From the NCBI GenBank assembly GCA_016720905.1, contig JADKJT010000030.1, forward strand, positions 62,001 through 126,000: a stretch of 64,000 nucleotides of DNA, given 5' to 3'. The notes below the pieces were generated by a model that was not told the origin of the DNA, did not search any database, and was given only the letters and a program-made list of their open reading frames with translations. Of this stretch, positions 26,354-34,997 are shown piece by piece. The DNA is from Gemmatimonadaceae bacterium (GTDB taxonomy: Bacteria; Gemmatimonadota; Gemmatimonadetes; Gemmatimonadales; Gemmatimonadaceae). Every line of letters starts with the position of its first letter. Position 1 is the stretch's first letter. The translations under genes were made by a program, and so were the position numbers.

Positions 26354-26450
26354 GAAGACGGGAGACGGGAGACGGGAGACGTCCGCGCGGCAGCCACTGG
26401 CTTGCCGATTGGGCGTCTCCCGTCTTCATTCTCCCCTGTCCCGTCTTCAC
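26354..26450. repeat. GGGAGAC/GTCTCCC palindromic element, copy 3
   Basis: The left arm at 26354-26381 is three tandem GAAGACGGGAGAC-like units. The right arm at 26413-26450 is GCGTCTCCCGTCTTC followed by CCTGTCCCGTCTTC. It lies between glmS and the Fpg/Nei gene, ending 18 bp before its start codon, in the same relation to the downstream gene as copies 1 and 2. Confidence 0.8.
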
Positions 26451-26468
26451 GCACCCACCGCGCCGCCT

Positions 26469-27356
26469 ATGCCCGAGTACCCGGATATCGCCGTCTACCG
26501 CGAGCGCCTCGAGGCCTACATAGTCGGCCATGTGTTGCAGGGCGTGCGTGTGCTCAATCCCTTCGTGCTGCGTACCGTCCGGCCGGACGTCTTGGTGCTC
26601 GCGAATTCGCGTGTGGTGGGTATCCGCGCGATTGGCAAGCGGCTGGTGGTGGCCTGTGACCACGACTGCTTCGTCGTGATCCACCTGATGATCGCCGGTC
26701 GTTTGCGATGGCGGCCTCCAGGCAAATCGTTACCGGGAAAGCTGGCCGTGTTCGCATTCGACTTTGCGCATGGGACGCTGTTCCTGAGCGAGGCTGGATC
26801 GAAGCGCCGCGCGTCGGTGCACGTCGTGGAAGGTGAGGCGTCACTGGTCGGCTTTGATCGCGGCGGCATTGATCCGATGCAGGCGTCTGCGGCCGACTAT
26901 GCGGAGGCACTGCGTCGGGAGAATCACACGCTGAAGCGCTCGCTCACCGATCCCCGGCTGTTCAGTGGCATCGGCAATGCCTATTCCGACGAACTGCTGC
27001 ATGCGGCCAGGTTGTCGCCGCTACAGCTCACCGGCAAGCTCACCGACGACGAGATTGCGCGCATTCGTGAGGCCACACGGGCCACGCTGACCGCATGGAC
27101 GAGCCGGTTGAGGTTGGAAGTGGGCGATGCATTTCCGGAGACCGTGACGGCGTTTCACGATGGTATGGCCGTGCATGGACGGTTCGGCCAGCCGTGTCCG
27201 GACTGCCACGCCCCGGTCCAGCGGATACGCTATGCCGACAACGAAACGAACTACTGCGCACGCTGCCAGACCGGCGGCCGGATTCTGGCCGATCGGGCGC
27301 TGTCTCGGCTCCTCAAGAAGGACTTCCCGAGGCGGCTCGAAGATCTGGAGGGGTGA
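26469..27356 (+). CDS. Fpg/Nei family DNA glycosylase (second paralogue)
   Basis: The 295-aa enzyme begins MPEYPDIAVYRERLEAY, keeping catalytic Pro2 and Glu3. It has KRSLTDPRLFSGIGNAYSDEL (H2TH region) and a C4 zinc finger (CPDCHAPVQRIRYADNETNY, CARC). It differs clearly from the MutM at 15634, and the MPEYPD start and NETNYC finger suit a distinct Fpg/Nei subgroup possibly acting on oxidised pyrimidines or single-stranded substrates. Substrate preference is not determinable here. ATG 26469 lies immediately after the palindromic element. Confidence 0.88.
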   Translation: MPEYPDIAVYRERLEAYIVGHVLQGVRVLNPFVLRTVRPDVLVLANSRVVGIRAIGKRLVVACDHDCFVVIHLMIAGRLRWRPPGKSLPGKLAVFAFDFAHGTLFLSEAGSKRRASVHVVEGEASLVGFDRGGIDPMQASAADYAEALRRENHTLKRSLTDPRLFSGIGNAYSDELLHAARLSPLQLTGKLTDDEIARIREATRATLTAWTSRLRLEVGDAFPETVTAFHDGMAVHGRFGQPCPDCHAPVQRIRYADNETNYCARCQTGGRILADRALSRLLKKDFPRRLEDLEG

Positions 27357-27374
27357 ATCGACTAATTTTGGCGG

Positions 27375-28989
27375 ATGACAGATGCTGTACTGCCCCCCGC
27401 TGAAACGGCCCTCGCCCGCGAGATCGTGCGACGCCGCACGTTTGCGATCATCTCGCATCCGGACGCCGGCAAGACGACACTTACCGAGAAGCTGCTGTTG
27501 TACGGCGGCGCGATTCATCTGGCCGGTTCGGTCAAGGCCCGCCGCGCCACGCGTCACGCCACGTCCGACTGGATGAAGCTCGAGCAGGAGCGTGGTATCT
27601 CCGTCACCTCGTCGGTGCTGCAGTTCGAGTATCTGGGCTACCAACTCAACCTGCTCGACACGCCCGGGCCATGAAGACTTCTCGGAAGACACCTATCGGA
27701 CACTGGTGGCTGCCGACAGCGCGATCATGTTGCTGGATAATCGAAAAGGCGTTGAGGAACGCACCCGGCAACTGTTTGACGTGTGCAAGCTGCGGCGCAC
27801 ACCGATCTTCACGCTGGTCAACAAATGCGACCGGTACGGCGAGGATCCGCTCAAGCTGATTCAGGACGTCGAGGCCGACCTGTCCATCGACTGCTATGCC
27901 GCCACCTGGCCCGTGTTCGACAATGACATTTTCGTGGGCGTGTATGATCGTCTCAAGCGCGAAGTGCATCTGTTCGAGCGGAGCGGCGATCGAGGGGCGT
28001 CGCGCGCCGACGAGACCATTGTGGGCATTGATGATCCGTCGCTGCTGGACACGATGGGTGCGGGCGCGTTCGATCGGCTGATGACCGACATCGAGTTGCT
28101 GGATGCGGCGGGGCACACTTATGAACATGAGCGCGTGATCGACGGCACGCTGACGCCGGTGTTCTTCGGTTCGGCGTTGACCAACTTTGGTATCGAACCG
28201 TTCCTGCGGGAGTTCCTCGAGCTGGCCCCGCCCCCGGGGCCACGGGAGTCAACGGTTGGTCCAGTGGCCCCCGCGCGCACGGACTTCACGGGATTCGTGT
28301 TCAAGATTCAGGCGAATATGGATCCCAAGCACCGGGACCGTATCGCATTTGTGCGGATCGTGTCCGGGCACTTCGAGGCGAACATGCAGGTGTTGCACCA
28401 GCGCAGCGGCAAACCGATACGTCTGGCTGCCCCGCAGCAGTTCATGGCCAGAGATCGGGTGGCCATCGAAGAAGCGTGGCCGGGTGACGTGATCGGCATC
28501 ATGGATCGTGGCACCCTGCGCATTGGTGACACGCTGGGAGGCGACGGGACGCTGGAGTTCCAGGGGATCCCGCGTTTTCCTCCCGAGCATTTTGCGCGCG
28601 CCGTGCCGGCTGACCCGCTCAAACGCAAGCAATTTGACAGTGGACTGCGACAGCTGACGGAGGAGGGCGCCGCCCAGGTGTTCTTCGCCGAAACGTCGTT
28701 CGGTTCACAGCCAATCGTCGGCGCCGTCGGGCAACTGCAGTTTGACGTGATGGCGTTTCGTCTGGAGCACGAATACGCCGCGCCGTGCAAGTTCGAGAAA
28801 ATGACATACCGCTGGCCACGTTGGCTCACCGGCCCCAAGGCCGATGTGGAACGCGTGGCGAACGGTCAGGGTCGCCTGCAACTCTACGACCACAAGGGCA
28901 ACGTGGTGGTGCTCTTCCAGGACGCCTGGGCGTTACGGCGCGCCCTGCAACACGAGACCAGCGTCACGTTCCACGAGGCGCAGCCCTGA
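27375..28989 (+). CDS. prfC: peptide chain release factor 3, one-base insertion near 27668
   Basis: RF3 is the GTPase that releases RF1/RF2 from the ribosome after termination. The first frame gives the G domain start (FAIISHPDAGKTTLTEK) and stops at LLDTPGP. One base on, the second frame continues GHEDFSEDTYRTLVAADSAI, NKCDRYGEDP, and the RF3-type domains II and III through HETSVTFHEAQP. Removing one base in CCCGGGCC (27664-27670) restores the DTPGHEDF G3 motif exactly, giving about 538 aa, normal for RF3. A sequencing or consensus error is the simplest reading. Confidence 0.9.
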
Positions 28990-28996
28990 CGGACGA

Positions 28997-29087
28997 AGTA
29001 CTCAGTACTCAGTACTCGGTACTCAGTACTCGGTACTCAGTACTCGGTACTCAGTACTCGGTACTCAGTACTCGGTACTCAGTACTC
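28997..29087. repeat. 13-unit (A/G)GTACTC heptad array
   Basis: Thirteen uninterrupted 7-bp units occupy exactly 91 bp. After three AGTACTC units they alternate GGTACTC/AGTACTC, giving a 14-bp higher-order period. Each unit contains GTAC, and AGTACT is self-complementary, so the array can fold in many registers on either strand. It sits between the convergent prfC (stop 28989) and the 523-aa gene (stop 29090). Open frames through it (QYSVLSTQYSVL type) are artefacts of the repeat. Confidence 0.95.
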
Positions 29088-29089
29088 AG

Positions 29090-30661
29090 TCAAACCTGCT
29101 TTGCGATCTCGATTTGCCGGCCGACGTGCCCGATCACGAATCCCCCGTCATCTGACGACGAGAAGTAAATCCGCAGTCCGGTGTCGGGGTTGCTTCCACG
29201 ACGCAGCTGATCGGGGCACTCGATCTCGGCCGACCCATCCGGGAACACGTACGGCGTCTTGTACGCGGAATCGGTTGAGCCGGGCGTGTAGTCCACGCCA
29301 AGATCGGTGAAGACCTCGGTCAGCGGGCGACTGAGGGCGCGGTCCTGACGTCGACGGCCGACCTCGCCCAGCGTCTTGAGATACTTCCACGCGGTGTCCG
29401 GGTCGGGGAACTCCGACTCCCGCGCTGCGACGAACGCGGTAGGCAGCAAGCGCAGTGCGTCTGCGTACATGGCCTGCGCGCGCTCCACCGCTTCCAGCAC
29501 CGATTCCGGCGCGTCGCTGGCGGGTTTTGAGATGGGCTGCCGCTCCTTCAGCGCGGCGAGCGTGGTGCGAAGGGATCGTGCGAGCGCGCGTTCGGTCTCC
29601 AGCTGGTCGCGGGATTCGTTCAAGCGTTCGCGGACGCGCATCAACTCGCCCTCTGACTGCTTCAGTGCTTCTTCGAAATCACGAACGAGCGAAACCAACT
29701 GCCCGCGATCGAGTTCCGATCCGGATTCCGCAGCCGCCAACGCGTTGGATGCATCCGGTCGCTTGCCGTACGCGGACGCGCGTTCGTCGCGCATGCGTTC
29801 GACCAGAACCGAATCCGACATCGGACGATGCACCGAGACTTCAGCAAGCCGCTGCACGAGTCGGCGGCGCTCGCCGGGCAGCGCCAGGGCGCGGGCGAGC
29901 ACGAGCGGATGCTGGAATGGATCGGCCTCGAGATGAAATCCGGGCAGGTACGCGCGCGCGCTGCCGAGAAACACCGAACGCGCATGTCCACCAACGGCAT
30001 CCGAGAGCGCGAACGTGTCGCTATGGCGCAGCATGAAGCACAGGCCGAGTCCGAAGACCTCGCTGGCGAACTGCTCCGGTGGCAGAACGTATCCCCCGTC
30101 AGGCAACTCGGTCAGCAACAACACCGGCATGGTGCGTGCAGGATCACACAACACAAAGCGCACGAACGCGTCGAGGGTACCCGCTTCCAATTGCGTCGGG
30201 ATGCGCTGCAATGGCCCGTCGCTGGACACCAGCGTGAACGGCACATCGAGTTCCGACAACAGGCGCGGCGGCCGGACCGGTGGCGGGGCGCCGTTGCCGA
30301 CGCCGCCGTCAGTTCCCACCCGGATGTACAACTGACGCTGCACGGCTCCGCTGGCCGCCGAGGTGGTTACATAGGTCACATGTGTTGACCACTGGAGGCC
30401 GCGGTCGAGCGGATCCGGTGCGTGCACCACGATGTCCGCCAGCGCCGCGCCTTCGTGCATGAACGGCGCCCAGCGAAGGATGCGACCACCGTCCAGCGTG
30501 TGATTGGACGGGGACTCCCAGCTTAGCTGTTGACTGGAATCAAGCCCCAGCCACGCGACACAGGCATCGAGAAAGGCGGCGTCGGCATTGGTGGCGCTGC
30601 TGCGCGGCACCAGATCGAAATGAAGCGCAAGGCGTGGTTGCACGGTCGTATGGATTGACAT
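29090..30661 (-). CDS. large coiled-coil protein of unknown function
   Basis: A 523-aa cytosolic protein without signal peptide or membrane segment. Residues 1-120 are beta-rich (ADIVVHAPDPLDRGLQWSTH, QLYIRVGTDGG). Residues 130-260 contain DAFVRFVLCDPARTMPVLLL and a region ending ARAYLPGFHLEADPFQHPLV. Residues 322-375 are heptad-like coiled coil (EEALKQSEGELMRVRERLNE). The C-terminus (about 440-523) has a compact ending TGLRIYFSSSDDGGFVIGHVG. I recall large uncharacterised proteins with this PVLLL / YLPG / RIYF..VGHVG layout but cannot name the family. ATG 30661 chosen, with the frame open upstream only over non-coding sequence. It stands alone, divergent from dtd. Confidence 0.7.
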   Translation of the reverse strand: MSIHTTVQPRLALHFDLVPRSSATNADAAFLDACVAWLGLDSSQQLSWESPSNHTLDGGRILRWAPFMHEGAALADIVVHAPDPLDRGLQWSTHVTYVTTSAASGAVQRQLYIRVGTDGGVGNGAPPPVRPPRLLSELDVPFTLVSSDGPLQRIPTQLEAGTLDAFVRFVLCDPARTMPVLLLTELPDGGYVLPPEQFASEVFGLGLCFMLRHSDTFALSDAVGGHARSVFLGSARAYLPGFHLEADPFQHPLVLARALALPGERRRLVQRLAEVSVHRPMSDSVLVERMRDERASAYGKRPDASNALAAAESGSELDRGQLVSLVRDFEEALKQSEGELMRVRERLNESRDQLETERALARSLRTTLAALKERQPISKPASDAPESVLEAVERAQAMYADALRLLPTAFVAARESEFPDPDTAWKYLKTLGEVGRRRQDRALSRPLTEVFTDLGVDYTPGSTDSAYKTPYVFPDGSAEIECPDQLRRGSNPDTGLRIYFSSSDDGGFVIGHVGRQIEIAKQV

Positions 30662-30710
30662 TGGCTCAGCTCTTTCGGCAAGAACAAAAGAGTGCGAAAC
30701 TGTCGGACTT

Positions 30711-31193
30711 ATGCGAATTCTACTGCAACGAGTGCGTCGTGCTGAAGTGCGAATCCGTGATGAGTCGTCGGATGAGGCGCTCCGGGTTTCGGGGCGCATC
30801 GGAGTGGGCTATCTCCTGCTGGTTGGCATCGCTCCAAGCGACACCATCAGCGAGGCGAAGTGGCTGGTGGATAAGATAACCTCTTTGCGGCTGTTTCCAG
30901 ATGCGGAAGGCCGTATGAACCGCGACTTGCGCGAAATAGGCGGGGCGCTGCTTGTGGTGTCGCAATTCACCCTGTACGGCGACGCCCGCAAAGGACGGCG
31001 TCCAAGCTTCATTGGCGCGGCGCCGCCAGATATGGCGGGACGTCTGTACGGTCAGTTGGTCACGCTGTTCCTCGACCAGGGGTTGCCGGTGGAGACCGGC
31101 GAATTCGGGGCCACCATGGACGTTGAGCTGATAAATGACGGCCCAGTAACGATTTGGCTTGAACGAGAGGCCGTCGATCGTGACCCGCCATGA
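30711..31193 (+). CDS. dtd: D-aminoacyl-tRNA deacylase
   Basis: The 160-aa cytosolic DTD starts MRILLQRVRRAEVRI. It contains the catalytic-site motif SQFTLYGDARKGRRPSF near residue 85 and the second active-site motif NDGPVTIWLE near residue 145 (canonical N-x-GP-V/M-T). It hydrolyses D-amino acids mischarged on tRNA. The internal DESSDEALRVSGRIGVGYLL region is typical. It is divergent from the 523-aa gene. Confidence 0.95.
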   Translation: MRILLQRVRRAEVRIRDESSDEALRVSGRIGVGYLLLVGIAPSDTISEAKWLVDKITSLRLFPDAEGRMNRDLREIGGALLVVSQFTLYGDARKGRRPSFIGAAPPDMAGRLYGQLVTLFLDQGLPVETGEFGATMDVELINDGPVTIWLEREAVDRDPP

Positions 31194-31239
31194 TTGGCGC
31201 GTGCCAGCGGTGTAACGCCATGTTCCCCGATTAGCATGG

Positions 31240-32430
31240 TCAACGGAGCCCGGCCGAGACGGCGGCAAGCCCACGCTCCAGATCGGCGATAATGTCACTC
31301 GCATTTTCCAACCCCACGCTGACGCGAATCAGGCCATCGCTGATACCGACAGCCGCGCGCTCGGCCGCGGAGAGTTTGCTGTGCGTGGTCGACGCAGGGT
31401 GCGTGACAATGGTGCGTGTATCGCCCAGATTCGGCGAATGTGAACACATCGTGAGCGCGTCAAGGAATTGACGTCCCGACTCCAGGCCGCCGTTCACCAC
31501 CAGCACCACGATCCCGCCTCCCTGTGACATCTGGCGGCGCGCCAGCGCATGCTGCGGATGCGACGGCAGGAAGGGATATCGCACGGACGCCAGCGACTCG
31601 TGATGCTCAAAGTGCCTGGCGATGGCGAGTGCGTTGTCGCAGTGTCGGTCCATCCGCACGGCAAGCGTTTCCAGCGACTTGGACAGCACCCAGGCATTGA
31701 ACGCGCTCATGGCGGGACCCGTGTGCCGCGCAAAAAACCGACAGTCGGCGATGAAAGCCTCGGCACCGATGATCGCACCGCCCAGCACACGCCCCTGGCC
31801 ATCGATGTACTTGGTGGCTGAGTGCACGGTGGCCGTGGCGCCGTACGACAACGGACGCTGCAGGTACGGTGTGGCGAAGCAGTTGTCCACCACCAGGTCA
31901 ATGCCGCGATCCTGAGCCAGGGCACCCAACCACTCCAGATCGATCAATTCGAGTCCGGGATTGGACGGTGTCTCGATGAACAGCATTCTGGTGTTGGGGC
32001 GTATGCCGCGAATCCATGCGTCATGATCGGACCCGTCGACGTAATCGCTCTGCACGCCCCACTTCGGGAGAATGCGAGTGAAGATCTGATGGGTCGACCC
32101 AAACAACGCGCGCGCGGCCAGCACATGATCTCCGGCCGAAACCCGTGACGCGATGGCCGTGAACACCGCCGCCATACCGGACGCGGTGGCAATCCCGTCG
32201 TCTCCACCTTCCATGAGGCAGAGCTTCCGGACCAGCTCATCCGTGTTCGGGTTCGCGTACCGGCTGTACACATTGCCGCTGACTTCCTCGGCAAACAGCG
32301 CGCGTGCATGCTCCGCGTCGTCAAAACGGAAGCTCGACGTCAGATACAACGGCACCGAATGCTCGCGCTCAGGGCTGATTGGTGCCTGCGTGCGAATGGC
32401 CAGCGTTTCGAAGTGCGGCGCGTCGGACAT
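31240..32430 (-). CDS. metZ: O-succinyl/O-acetylhomoserine sulfhydrylase
   Basis: A 396-aa fold-type I PLP enzyme of the Cys/Met family. SVPLYLTSSFRFDDAEHARA, ATASGMAAVFTAI and VDNCFATPYLQRPLSYGA precede the Schiff-base lysine in HSATKYIDGQGRVLGG, and the tail SVGLENASDIIADLERGLA is typical. The TSSFRF and KYIDGQGR patterns point to MetZ, which makes homocysteine directly from an acylated homoserine and sulfide. ATG 32430 was chosen at the usual family position. Divergent from maf. Confidence 0.87.
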   Translation of the reverse strand: MSDAPHFETLAIRTQAPISPEREHSVPLYLTSSFRFDDAEHARALFAEEVSGNVYSRYANPNTDELVRKLCLMEGGDDGIATASGMAAVFTAIASRVSAGDHVLAARALFGSTHQIFTRILPKWGVQSDYVDGSDHDAWIRGIRPNTRMLFIETPSNPGLELIDLEWLGALAQDRGIDLVVDNCFATPYLQRPLSYGATATVHSATKYIDGQGRVLGGAIIGAEAFIADCRFFARHTGPAMSAFNAWVLSKSLETLAVRMDRHCDNALAIARHFEHHESLASVRYPFLPSHPQHALARRQMSQGGGIVVLVVNGGLESGRQFLDALTMCSHSPNLGDTRTIVTHPASTTHSKLSAAERAAVGISDGLIRVSVGLENASDIIADLERGLAAVSAGLR

Positions 32431-32482
32431 AAAGCGGTCTCGTGGGGTGCGGGGGCGTTGCACGACGTCGTAACTTAGTGGC

Positions 32483-33163
32483 ATGACCCCTGCCGATTAC
32501 CCCTCCACCATGCCGGTGCGTGTTGTCCTGGCATCCCAGTCGCCACGCCGTCGTGACCTGCTGACGTTGATCGGCATTCCGCATGACGTACGCCCTGCGG
32601 ATGTCGACGAAACAGTGCTCCCCGGCGAAGCACCTATCCCCCACTGCGAACGGTTGGCGTGCGCCAAGGCGTGGGCGCTGGCGGCCACCGAGCCCGACGC
32701 GCTGGTGATCGGGTCGGACACGATCGTGGTGATCGACGGTGACATTCTGGGCAAGCCGCGCTCGGAAGACGAGGCGCGCGCCATGTTGGCGCGTTTGAAC
32801 GGCCGGACGCACATCGTGCATACGGCGGTGGCTGTAGTGTACCAAGGACGAACGAGATCGGGCGTCGAGTCGGTGTCGGTCACCTTTCGTGCACTGAATG
32901 CGGCGCAGATGGCCGACTATGTGTCGACGGGCGAGCCGATGGACAAGGCGGGCGCCTATGGTATCCAGGGATTCGGCGCCACGATTGTGGAACGCATCGA
33001 TGGCGACTACTTCGCGGTCATGGGTCTCGCACTGGGCCGACTGGTTCGACTCATGGCCGAACTGGGCGTTGAATATCACTTCGGACCCTTGCGGTGCAAC
33101 ATCGGCGCACGCGCCTGGGTTGGCGGTGAGCCACCTGCATTGCGCGTTCGTCCGGCCGAGTAA
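32483..33163 (+). CDS. maf: Maf-family nucleotide pyrophosphatase
   Basis: The 226-aa product has VRVVLASQSPRRRDLLTLIG, VIGSDTIVVIDGDILGKP and the KAGAYGIQGFGATIVERIDG motif, all Maf signatures. Maf proteins hydrolyse non-canonical or modified NTPs (dTTP/UTP or m7GTP) and are linked to septum control. Start is 32483 or possibly 32510. Its C-terminal region (FGPLRCNIGARAWVGGEPP) extends past the usual Maf end and overlaps the convergent glycosyltransferase gene by 88 bp. Confidence 0.9.
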   Translation: MTPADYPSTMPVRVVLASQSPRRRDLLTLIGIPHDVRPADVDETVLPGEAPIPHCERLACAKAWALAATEPDALVIGSDTIVVIDGDILGKPRSEDEARAMLARLNGRTHIVHTAVAVVYQGRTRSGVESVSVTFRALNAAQMADYVSTGEPMDKAGAYGIQGFGATIVERIDGDYFAVMGLALGRLVRLMAELGVEYHFGPLRCNIGARAWVGGEPPALRVRPAE

Positions 33164-34209
33164 CGTTCCTGCCATCGCACCAACATCGCATGGACATCAT
33201 CGACCGTAATGCGCGTCATGCGATCGTGTCGGTAGCTCATGTCCAATGGATAATCTTCGCCAGGATCGCCGTACGCATCGATCAGCAGGTCGCGGGAGAA
33301 GTCGTAGGGGCCGACGCGCTTGGGATTCGTATACCCCATGAGCCCGATCACCGGTGTCCGCAAGGCCACCGCCAGATGCAGGGGCCCGGTATCGGGTGAC
33401 AGCGCCACGGCCGCGCCGTCGAGAATGGCGGCCAGACGGCGCAATCCGCTGCCGAGTGCGGAGTGGGCCATCGGTGCGGCGCGCAGGATGGTCGCCTCCG
33501 CAGCGAGCTCGCGCGCCGATCGTCCGCCCACCAGCACGGGCTGCAGGCCGAATTCGTGCCACAACACGTGACACACTTGTGCCCAGCGCTCCGGCATCCA
33601 GTCCTTCTCCGCCTTGCTGGTCGCCACCACGATCGGCGCGATGGGCCGATCGAACTGTGACAGGAACCCCTGCTGCCACTGGCGTTCCGACTCGTTCCAG
33701 GGGCCGAGCGTCCATGACGGCGCGCCATGCGGCACGGCCAGTGCGTCCAGAAATTCGAAGTACTGATCCTGGACATGCTGGCCGACGTGCGGGGGAATCT
33801 GATGGCTGGTAAACACGGAATTCATGTCACGTGCACGCGCTCGATCAAATCCCAGCTTGATCGGGCTGCGCGTGAACGCCGTCACCAGACCGGCTTTGAA
33901 ATACACCTGCAAAGCGAGCACCACGTCGAAGGGACGATCGGCGAGGGCCCGACGCACGTCGATAAACGCCCTCCATCCACGCGCGCGATCGAAGGGCACG
34001 ATCTCATCGACCAAGGGATGGCCGCGTACCAGCGTTGCCGGTCCCGGCTGCAGCACCCACGTCACGACACTGGCGGGTGCATGGGCCTTGAGCGCGTGGA
34101 TCAGCGGCATGACGTGCACCGCATCGCCGACGGCACTCATCATCACGATGCCGATACGATCGAGGCGGGTCGGCGGAAGCGATGGCGACAGGTTGGTATC
34201 GTGGGTCAT
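33076..34209 (-). CDS. glycosyltransferase family 9 (heptosyltransferase-like)
   Basis: The 377-aa GT-B enzyme has IGIVMMSAVGDAVHVMPLIHAL at the N-terminus and the ADP-sugar site region (VVATSKAEKDWMPERWAQV, LSPDTGPLHLAVALRTPVIG, YTNPKRVGPY) of GT9 enzymes. These add heptose or related sugars to lipid A core. ATG 34209 overlaps the stop of the LPS-kinase-like gene. A C-terminal tail of about 30 residues (SAGRTRNAGGSPPTQARAP) overlaps maf on the opposite strand. It should act at the cytoplasmic face during envelope glycolipid synthesis. Confidence 0.87.
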   Translation of the reverse strand: MTHDTNLSPSLPPTRLDRIGIVMMSAVGDAVHVMPLIHALKAHAPASVVTWVLQPGPATLVRGHPLVDEIVPFDRARGWRAFIDVRRALADRPFDVVLALQVYFKAGLVTAFTRSPIKLGFDRARARDMNSVFTSHQIPPHVGQHVQDQYFEFLDALAVPHGAPSWTLGPWNESERQWQQGFLSQFDRPIAPIVVATSKAEKDWMPERWAQVCHVLWHEFGLQPVLVGGRSARELAAEATILRAAPMAHSALGSGLRRLAAILDGAAVALSPDTGPLHLAVALRTPVIGLMGYTNPKRVGPYDFSRDLLIDAYGDPGEDYPLDMSYRHDRMTRITVDDVHAMLVRWQERYSAGRTRNAGGSPPTQARAPMLHRKGPK

Positions 34210-34997
34210 CGGCGCGCACCGTCATCGGTGCCTGCGCGTGCGGCGCGCGCGAATTGCTCCAGGAGGTCGTCCGACAACGGGCAGCCGAACTGACGACGCC
34301 ACTTGCGCATCGATCGGATCAATCGCGCGACGTTTGCCTCCATCGTGTCCGCCGGTGTCCGGCCGGCGTCCCATCGCACGACATCGACATCAATCACCAT
34401 CGCAGTCAGGTGGCCGGTACTCGCGCGCACCACGAGGATGTTCTTCACATTGAGGTCAGGGTGGACCACGCCTTCAGCGGCCAATCGCAGCAACAGTGTC
34501 CTGGTGGCGGCGAGTGCGTCATCGCGGTCGATCTCGGGAACCAGGCCGGCCACGATCATACCCAGATCGAAAGCGTCCTGGACCAATCGTGACACCACGT
34601 CCACGCGAACACAACCGAACCCGGCCGGATAGGAAACGAATCCCAGCACGTCGGTGGTCGGGACGGCATGCTGACGGAGCCGGACCGACGTGGCGTACTC
34701 CGCTTCGGCGCGACGGGTATTGCGGAAGCGATCCGTCGAGAGGGGGGCGAGGAGGCCGCCATGCCATGCGTGGCGCACGACGACAAGATCGTTTGACGCC
34801 GGGAGTGCGGCCACGTAGACCGGGGCGCGACCGCGCAGCGCGCGCGGCTGCGGCTGCTGAGCGGCCCACTCGTACGCGGTGCCGTGCGAGGCGACCAGCG
34901 CGGCGAGGTCGTCAACGATGGCGGGCGTGGCGGCAACCTCCGCTTCGCCGATACGTCGGCGCACCAACGGGAGGGCGGCCAACGATGGATGGTTCAC
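34206..34997 (-). CDS. lipopolysaccharide kinase (Kdo/WaaP/InaA)-like protein
   Basis: The 263-aa protein has an atypical small-kinase core: VVVRHAWHGGLLAPLSTDRF near residue 75, EYATSVRLRQHAVPTTDVLG, then a catalytic-loop-like AAEGVVHPDLNVKNILV and VIDVDVVRWD (metal-binding Asp). This is the KdkA/WaaP/InaA fold that phosphorylates LPS core sugars. Start is a GTG at 34997 whose GTGA overlaps the adenylate-cyclase stop, with GGGAGG upstream. It ends by overlapping the GT9 gene (ATGA), so the three genes are translationally coupled. Confidence 0.82.
   Translation of the reverse strand: MNHPSLAALPLVRRRIGEAEVAATPAIVDDLAALVASHGTAYEWAAQQPQPRALRGRAPVYVAALPASNDLVVVRHAWHGGLLAPLSTDRFRNTRRAEAEYATSVRLRQHAVPTTDVLGFVSYPAGFGCVRVDVVSRLVQDAFDLGMIVAGLVPEIDRDDALAATRTLLLRLAAEGVVHPDLNVKNILVVRASTGHLTAMVIDVDVVRWDAGRTPADTMEANVARLIRSMRKWRRQFGCPLSDDLLEQFARAARAGTDDGARR

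Noticed and set aside
22951..26454. A 1167-codon minus-strand frame opposite glmM and glmS
   Set aside because: It is antisense to two clear enzymes and has His/Arg/Asp-rich shadow composition.
28997..29087. CRISPR reading of the AGTACTC array
   Set aside because: Units are directly tandem with no spacers.
28785..29168. Open frames through the AGTACTC array encoding repeats such as QYSVLSTQYSVLG
   Set aside because: They are translations of a perfect heptad repeat and of prfC in another frame, with no start signal or family match.
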